Below, piece by piece: positions 56,902 to 64,000 of a stretch of 64,000 nucleotides of DNA. Within the stretch, counting starts at the first letter, position 1. Every line of letters starts with the position of its first letter. The DNA comes from Ligustrum vulgare (lineage: Eukaryota; Streptophyta; Magnoliopsida; Lamiales; Oleaceae). Location of the stretch: assembly GCA_963555705.1 (NCBI GenBank), contig OY743181.1, positions 24,432,513 to 24,496,512 of the forward strand. Reading direction: 5' to 3'. Under the pieces are notes generated by a model that worked only from the letters and a program-made list of their open reading frames with translations, made no database searches and was not told the DNA's origin. Position numbers and translations under genes: made by a program.

Positions 56902-57290
56902 AATCACTTACTAGAATTAGCATTCTCAATGGCCTGTGAAAATGAAACTGGATCGTCATCAACAATTCCTAAGTCAAAATTAGACTCTTGTAGGTAAGCC
57001 ACATAATCATCAAAAATAGCTGTTCTTTGTTGTCTTTTTGACCTTCTTAATACTATTTCTCGTGATTCATCTAACGTAGGTTCATCAGTATCAACTTTAT
57101 TGTCAAGCGTTTGATTGTTTATTTGTTCTAGCAAATTGTCATGTCGTTCAATAATTTGAGGAGGAACAACATTAAAAAAAAGTTGAGGGTTGAGAAACTT
57201 TAACTCTAACTTCTTGAATTTCCACATTTAATGGTTCTAAACCTGCACCTTTTTCTGTGAGCTAAAATATTTTCCCCTTGTACAATTTCA
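56902..57290 (-). pseudogene. Copia C pol remnant between integrase and reverse transcriptase
   Basis: Minus-strand frame 56904-57227 reads REIVLRRSKRQQRTAIFDDY, VAYLQESNFDLG and DDPVSFSQAIENANSSK. This is the linker before the reverse transcriptase in copia proteins (family: RRSxRxRxP...YVVYLQE...DPxSFxxAxxSxxxxxWxxAMxxE). It stops at the solo LTR TSD; the next codons are at 52203. Upstream of about 57290 the homology ends. Confidence 0.8.
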
Positions 57291-58639
57291 CTGAAATTTA
57301 CATTTTTTTTTCTTTTTATTACCCAAATTCACTACCTAATTATCATAAGTATCATTGTGTGATACTAATGACTCTAAATATCATAAAAAAATTGGAAAGT
57401 ATCATAATATAATACTTTAAAATGACGTAAATTTCATTTTTTTTTTTTAATTCAGCCAACACCACTTTTTCCCCTTTTGCAAATTATCATTTCTAATATT
57501 ATTTATAGTTAAAATTTATTTCTATTATTATTTAAAAATTATCATTTCTAGTATTATTTTTAACTAATATTTATTTCTAGTATGATTTACAAATTATCAT
57601 TTCTAGTATTATTTATAGCTGAATTTTTTTCTTTTAAAAAATATCATTTCTAGTATAATTTTTAATATTATTTATAACTAAAATTTATTTTCACAAAACT
57701 CTCAAAGTTAGCTAAATAAGAATGATTTTCCTCGTTCAAAAGCCCTCGAAATACAAAATGTTTTTTATTTTATTTTAAAGAGTATATATAATAATAAATT
57801 TTAAAATAACTCTTTGTTTTACCTTTTTAAAATAAAGAATGGATTTGACTCTTCAAATTTATAAAATCGAAACTCATTTTCTATTCTTATTTTATAATGA
57901 TAGAGTTTAATAAGTTATATATTTCAATACTTTACTTATAAAATTATTCCAATTATATAGTGATTTGTAATTAAACAAAATATCATTTTTTGTGATTAAG
58001 AAGGTTCCAATGCACAAAATATCATTTCATAAATTTATTCGTAAAGAATATAATTACAAGTATACAAAAAAGTTTTATGCAAAATTTCAAAAATAACTTG
58101 TTTTTCAACTTTTCATTTTAGAAAAAAGTTTTCGAAAAAAACAAACAAAACGCTTTTTCAACAATTCTGAAAAGAATACTGAAAATAGAAAATAGAAAAT
58201 ATTTTCGAAAATGAAAACTAAAATATAAAGAGAACACGGCCTAAATTTCTCCACTATTTCCCAAATGAATATGTAATAAAATGCGTATATACATTTTTGT
58301 TACGACTTTTCACAATAAGAATGATTTGAATCAAGCACTCAACTCTCTGTATTTTTTTATGTCTAAAATAGGAAAAAAATTTGTACGGGTATAAATCTCT
58401 TACTATATTTATTTATTTATTTTTATATAATAAAAGAATGATAGTAGCCAAAATTTCTCCCCAAAGATTTCTCGCCTAAAGTACTAAAAAAAATAATAAT
58501 AATAAATTTGTAACAAAATTGGGCAGACAACTTAAGGCTGGCAACCAATTATTTTCAAAACAAAAAAGCGGTTATAAGTTATAACAATTGACAGCCGCAT
58601 TTATTTATTTATTGAACTTTTTTTTTATTTATCTGAAAT
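57291..58639. other. AT-rich interval with a 55-bp short tandem repeat (57484-57690)
   Basis: About four copies of a unit around TATCATTTCTAGTATTATTT with a period near 55 bp at 57484-57690. No gene. The remainder is AT-rich single-copy-looking sequence. Confidence 0.6.
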
Positions 58640-61357
58640 ATTAGATATAGACAATCATATGCTCAATAAATTTGAATAAATAATTTATAGATATTTTTAT
58701 AAATTACAAATTTTCTAGAATAAATCTGTTTGTAAAAAATTTCTGTTTAAAAATAATTTTTTATTTTTTCAATGTAAGATGTATTATTGAAAAATGGAGA
58801 AAAAATATGTGTGGTTAAAAATAATTTGGGAATTGTGTTAAAAATAAAAATATGTTTATTTATTTTTTTTTAATTTGTCAAACAGAAGCTAAAAAATTTT
58901 ACATCACACATTTATAATTATTGTGCTAAATTTTTGTATTGAAAACTAAAAAAAAAAATTTAAATACAAGAGTTAAATGCAGAAAAATGTGTAAATTTTC
59001 ATTTTCAACGAAGTTAAAAATAATGCATAAAAATTATTGAAATCTATGATCGTTTATTATTTAAATAAATATATAAATTGGCATTTACTATCTAAATAAG
59101 TTTTAAATAATTTGGATTGATTATGTGCTCAATAAATTTCAAAAAATAATTTATAGATATTTTTATAAATTACAAATTTTCTTGAATAAATATGTTTGTA
59201 AAAAAATTGTGTTTAAAAATAATTTTTTATTTTTTCAATATAAGATGTATTATTGAAAATGAAGAGAAAATATGTGTGGTTAAAAATTAATTTGGGAATC
59301 GTGTTAAAAATAAAAATATGTTTTTTTTTTTTTTTAATTTGTCAAACAGAAGTTAAAGGTTTTTACAACACACATTTATAATTATTTTCTAACTTTTTGA
59401 TTGAAAGCTAAAAAAAAATATTAAATACAAGAGTCAAATGCAGAAAATTTTATAAATTTTCATTTTCAATGAAGTTAAAAATAATGCATAAAAATTATTG
59501 AAATCTATGATCGTTTATTATTTAGATAAATATATAAATTGGCATTTACTATCTAAATAAGTTTTTAATAATTTGGATTGATTATGTGCACAATAAATTT
59601 GAAAAAAATAATTTATAGACATTTTTATAAATTACAAAATTTCTCGAATAAATCTGTTTGTAAAAAATTTGTATTTAAAAATATTTTTTTTATCTTTTCA
59701 ATGTAAGATGTATTATTGAAAAATGGAGAGAAAATGTGTGGTTAAAAAAAATGGGAATTGTGTTAAAAATAAAAATATGTTTTTTTTTTTTTTTAATTTG
59801 TCAAACAGAAACTAAAAATTTTTACAACACACATTTATAATTATTGTGCTAAATTTTATATTGAAAACTAAAAAAAAAATGTTAAATACAAGAGTCTAAT
59901 GCAAAAAATTGTGTAAATTTTCATTTTCAATGAAGTTAAAAAAATGCATAAAAAATAAAAATTATTGAAATCTGTGATCGTTTATTATTTAAATAGATAT
60001 ATAAATTAGCATTTACTATCTAAATAAGTTTTTAATAATTTGGATTGATTATGTTTTTTTTTAATTTTAATAATTATAGTAATAGAATAAATTTTAATAA
60101 TTATGAGTAAATTTTTATATATAATTCCCATGTTTGATGTTGACTTTAAAAAAATTTATTAGAAAAAATAGTGTTTTGAATAATTATTTTTAGTAGAATG
60201 TGTGGTTAACAATAAGAAATTTTTTATAAATTTATGCATAATATTATTTTATTAATAAATGTGTGGTTGAAAAGTAGACAGAAAAATGTTCAAATGTTTT
60301 TATTATTTAGATTGATGTTTTTTATTCAATTTTTTTACTTTTTTTTTTTTTTTGACTTTTTTTCCCTTCATTTGAATATTCGATATAGATAAACATGTGA
60401 TCGGTAAAGTTGAAAAAAATAATTTATAGATATATTTCTATAAATCACAAAAATTCTCAAACTGGTCTATTTGTAAAAAAATTTGTGTTTATAAATATTT
60501 TTATTTTTATTTTTTTGATGTAAGATGTATCATTGAAAATGGAGAGAAAATATGTGTAGTAAAAAATAATTTGGGGAATTGTGTTAAAAACATGTTTTTT
60601 TTTTTTTTTTATTTCCCAATAGAGGCTAAAAGTTTTTACAACATACATTTATAATTATTGTACTAAAGTTTTAATTGAAAAAAGAAATGTCAAATACAAG
60701 AGTAAAATGCAGAAAATTATGTAAATTTTCATTTTAATGAAGTTAAAAATAAGGCATAAAAATTATTGAAATATACGATCGTTTACTATTTAAATATATA
60801 AATTGGCATTTACTATCTAAATAAGTTTTCAATAATTTGGATTGATTATGTTGTTTTTTAAATTTGAATAATTATGGTAATAGAATAAATTTTAATAATT
60901 ATGAGTACAATCAAAAGAATAAAATTCAACTGTGATCAGAAAAATTAAAATTCAATAAACAGAAATGAATTTAATTTAAATAAAAAATTCTATTTCATTT
61001 CATTTTATAAAAGAAAAAAGAATCTAATTGAATAGAAAAAAAATATTAAAATTTTTGGACTATATTTTGTAGTATTTAACTTTATACGTACATTATTTTA
61101 TGTGTTGTATGTGGTTGAAAATAAGTTTGAAAAAAATGATGTTTTGATTAATGAGTACCATTAAAAAATATTATTATTGTTATTTGTATATTTTGATTAT
61201 GATTACGAGATGCAAATAATCGTCATTTATTATTTAAATAAATATGTAAATTGATTTTTACTATTCAAAGAAGCTATTATATTATTTGTAAACATTTAAT
61301 AGTTATTGTAATGTAATATCTTATCTCCTACCGTATAAAAGGAGCTTAGTGCGGAAA

Positions 61358-61383
61358 TACCCCCCCCCCCACCCCCACCCCCC
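61358..61383. repeat. C-rich homopolymer tract
   Basis: Runs of C broken by single A. Likely length-variable and error-prone in assembly. Confidence 0.9.
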
Positions 61384-61540
61384 AAAACAAGTTCCCGTTC
61401 GAGCTAGGAAAGAAAATTTAAATAAATAAATAAAAATAAAAAAATGTAAAGATTGGAAATTAGCATTTTCAATTAAGTTAATAATAATGCATAAAAACTA
61501 TTTAAATATACAATCGTTTATTATTTAAATATACAAAATG

Positions 61541-62063
61541 TAGAAGTGTCAATCCGGGTGGTCGGGGCCTAGTCAGCCCACCAACATAAAAGTCCGGTAA
61601 CTGCCCGTTTGAAAAAAAAGTCCGCCCGCTGCGGGTTACGGGTCAGCCCACAAATTCCGAACTACAACTCAGGGCCGCCCGCTGGCCCATCCGAGTCGAG
61701 CCCATGCGGGTAGCAGTTTGTTCTGATTTGACCATATGAATAAAAATATAGATTTTTTCATATTTATAGCAATTTTTTTATCAAGTTTCTAAATATAAAA
61801 TGATAAATTCATATTTATACCATAAAATATTTACATAAAATTTAAAATTATAATTTATGTTATATGAATTGCCTCTAAATTTGCAAATTTAAATAAAACA
61901 TAAATAAATAACAATTAAATGTTAAATATATTTCTAATTACTATTATCAAAGAGTATTACGTTTTTTAGCTATTAGGGAGAAAAAAGAAGATTTTGCTTT
62001 AAAAATTATATTAGAGTTTGTAGAAGAAGAGAGATTTTCAATGTTATTATATTTAATGAAAAC

Positions 62064-62098
<35 letters not shown>

Positions 62099-62264
62099 GG
62101 GCCAGCGGGTTAACCACGGCACGCGAGGTTTTGACCCGCAAAATCCGCGATTCACAACTTCTTGATCCATGAACCACCCACGGGGTCACGGGTCGGCCTG
62201 CGGTCCTGGGTCGATCGGGCCGGTTTTCACAGGTGTGGTCGGCCCGTCCGTCTTGACACCTCTA
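61541..62264. mobile_element. Non-autonomous hAT transposon (724 bp) inside a satellite unit
   Basis: Ends TAGAAGTGTCAATCCGGG and, from outside, TAGAGGTGTCAAGACGG. 8-bp TSD ACAAAATG (61533-61540) / ACAAATTG (62265-62272), one mismatch. Removing it rejoins the unit text TTATTTAAATATACAAAT and TGACATTTACTATTTAAA. GC-rich complementary subterminal regions (CGGGTGGTCGGGGCC / GGTCGGCCCGTCCG). A T-run of about 27 lies at 62070-62096. No transposase. Confidence 0.9.
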
Positions 62265-63600
62265 ACAAATTGACATTTACTATTTAAATAAATTTTTAAT
62301 AATTTGGATTGATTATGTTTTTTTAAAAAAATTTTAATAATTATGGTAATAGAATATTATTATTATTATTATTATAAGCATTTTATTTATTTGTTGTTCT
62401 TAAAATTATAAATCATGTGTGTAATAGTTAGTATTAAAATTGTGTTTTGATTATTATCATTTTTATTACAAATCATATTTTATGAATTCTTATATATTTT
62501 ATATATTATTATTATTGTGATTGATTTTTTAATGAAGATTCAAAAAAAAATTATAGACATTTTTATAAATCACAAAATTTCTCAAACAGGATTGTTTGTG
62601 AAAAAAAATTGTGTTTAAAAATATTTTTTTATGTTTTCGAGAAAATATATGATTGAAAAATGAAGAAAAAATATGTGTAGTTAAAAAATAATTTGAAAAA
62701 TTGTGTTGTTTAAAAACGTGTTTTTTGAATTTTCCAAAAAGATACTGAAAATTTTTACAACACACATTTATAATTGTTGTGCTAAATTTTTAATTGAAAA
62801 CTAAAAAAAATGTTAAATACAAGAGTTAAATGCAGAAAATTGCGTAAATTTTCATTTTCAATGAAGTTAACAATAGTGCATAAAAATCATTGAAATTTAC
62901 GATTATTTATTATTTAAATATATAAATTGGCGTCTACTATCTAAATAAGTTTTTAATAATTTGGATTGACTATATTGTTTTTAAAATTTTAATAATTATG
63001 GTAATAGAATAATTTTTTAATAAAAATTGAAAAAAAATATGTAAAATACGAAAGGCAAAAAAATCATTTATCATATTTACTTCTGTATAAATTACTTCGA
63101 ATGTAATTTTTAAATACAATTTTCAACATAAGCGTGAAAAAAAATTAACAAACTGATAGTTAACAAAAGAATAAAACTCAACTGTTAACAGAAAATTAAA
63201 ATTGAATAAATAGAAATTAATTTAATTTAAATAAAAATTTCAATGAACATTTTATTTTATAAAAGAAAAAATAATCTAATTTAATACAAAAATATTAATT
63301 TTTTGTTCTATGTTATGTATTATTTTTAACTTCATCCGTACATTATTTTATTTATTGTATGTGATTGAAAATAAGTTTGAAAAAAAATGAGTATTGTTAT
63401 TTTGAATAGAGCTTTAAAGGGTATCAAACACACAAAATAAAGCAATAATATTATGTTGTTATTGTTATCTTTATTTTTTATTATAATTACTATGATCGTT
63501 TTTATTTTTTTATTATTATAAATGTAACATTAAATGAATTCAGTTAATGTTTAGTATGCTTTGTGATTGTTGTTTGTATATTTTGATTATAATTACCATT

Positions 63601-64000
63601 ATTATTATTATTATGAAGGTGACATTGTATAAAGCAAAAATAATATGTTGTAACACAAACATCATTATTTTTTTTTATTATTATAAAAATACATTAGAGA
63701 GAGTCAAATGTGTAGCTACCGGTATTAAAATTTTGTTATAATCATCAACAATTCAAATCATTTATCTAACCAATGCATGAATTAAATAAAATTTAATCAT
63801 TTCTTTAATTTTGACAAATTTAGTCATTTCTTCAATTAGCATATTTATAAAAATTCTGAATAAAAAATATTAATTAATATATTGAAATTCGAATAAAATA
63901 TATGTAAGCAATACATTAAAAAATAGACTTAATCGAAAGTTAAAATATATTATGTTCGAAACCAAGCCTCGGTTTGGTAACTATAGTGGTTTATAAATTA
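63601..64000. other. AT-rich end of window, no gene seen
   Basis: (ATT)n-like tracts at 63598-63616 and 63661-63685. No further array unit, terminal repeat or protein homology recognised. Confidence 0.4.

Larger units (their letters stand above)
48542..57290 (-). mobile_element. Ty1-copia element C, 5'-truncated, minus strand, invaded by two solo LTRs
   Basis: Its 3' LTR is placed at 48542-48853 (TGTAATTCC...ATGTTACA on the minus strand) behind a purine tract GTGGGAGAA. Pol remnants lie at 48990-49237, 50736-52203 and 56902-57290. Solo LTRs with TSDs separate them (49238-50735 and 52204-56901). Upstream sequence (integrase, protease, gag, 5' LTR) is missing beyond about 57290. Confidence 0.75.
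58640..63600. repeat. Tandem satellite-like array, units about 460-800 bp, with higher-order pattern
   Basis: The motif TTTGGATTGATTATG closes successive units at 59111, 59572, 60039, 60836, 62303 and 62960 (variant GACTATAT in the last). Spacings are 461, 467, 797, 1467 (735 without the nested hAT) and 657. Each unit has AATTTATAGATATTTTTATAAA, GTAAGATGTATTATTGAAAA, ATGTGTGGTTAAAA, GTCAAACAGAAGC, AATACAAGAGTTAAATGCAG and GATCGTTTATTATTT. Longer units add AATTATGGTAATAGAATAA. 60900-61170 recurs at 63160-63400, so several units seem to have been copied together. Confidence 0.85.

Overview
This window is almost wholly repetitive nuclear DNA from a flowering plant, very probably a eudicot. The evidence is AT-rich sequence, Ty1-copia elements primed by initiator tRNA-Met, Ty3-gypsy fragments, hAT and CACTA (En/Spm) DNA transposons with plant-type proteins, and a plant GDSL esterase/lipase gene that is now broken. 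I found no intact host gene and no standard tRNA or rRNA gene. The largest clean reading frame (42065-45955) is a retrotransposon polyprotein. Most boundaries below rest on terminal motifs plus target-site duplications (TSDs) read directly from the sequence.

1-15007: a hAT transposon whose left end lies outside the window. Its transposase tail is split by a second hAT (93-4767, 8-bp TSD), which carries a solo LTR (1555-3263). Its 3' non-coding part is split by another solo LTR (5155-14759), which is itself split by a Ty1-copia element (5903-14363) followed by a stray 151-bp piece of internal sequence. 15008-18157: a short foldback MITE, a 674-bp tandem duplication, and a non-autonomous hAT (16590-17462). 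17995-23215: a Ty3-gypsy integrase remnant split by a solo LTR (18158-22826) that contains a longer solo LTR (18791-21758).

24201-36065: a minus-strand Ty1-copia deletion derivative (gag and protease only). Its 5' LTR is split by a 7.7-kb CACTA transposon (27856-35523) with a nearly complete two-gene coding region and palindromic subterminal repeats. 37.6-39.3 kb: an LTR-like fragment and a two-copy SINE-like repeat. 39930-48026: a GDSL lipase pseudogene with a small CACTA derivative just upstream of its TATA box, a very young, apparently intact Ty1-copia element in an intron (41438-46546; LTRs differ at about one site), and a second CACTA derivative at the point where coding sequence has been lost. 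Both small CACTA derivatives carry a central tRNA-like pair of Pol III boxes in the same orientation.

48542-57290: a 5'-truncated minus-strand Ty1-copia element interrupted by two solo LTRs (49238-50735 and 52204-56901). The second of these holds two non-autonomous hATs. 57.3-64 kb: very AT-rich DNA dominated by a tandem array of about 460-800 bp units (58.6-63.6 kb), with signs of higher-order organisation and one hAT derivative inside a unit.

The genes do not form a pathway. The window is a record of nested insertions, LTR-LTR recombination to solo LTRs, and decay, with one recent copia insertion and one nearly complete CACTA element as the likeliest recently active parts.
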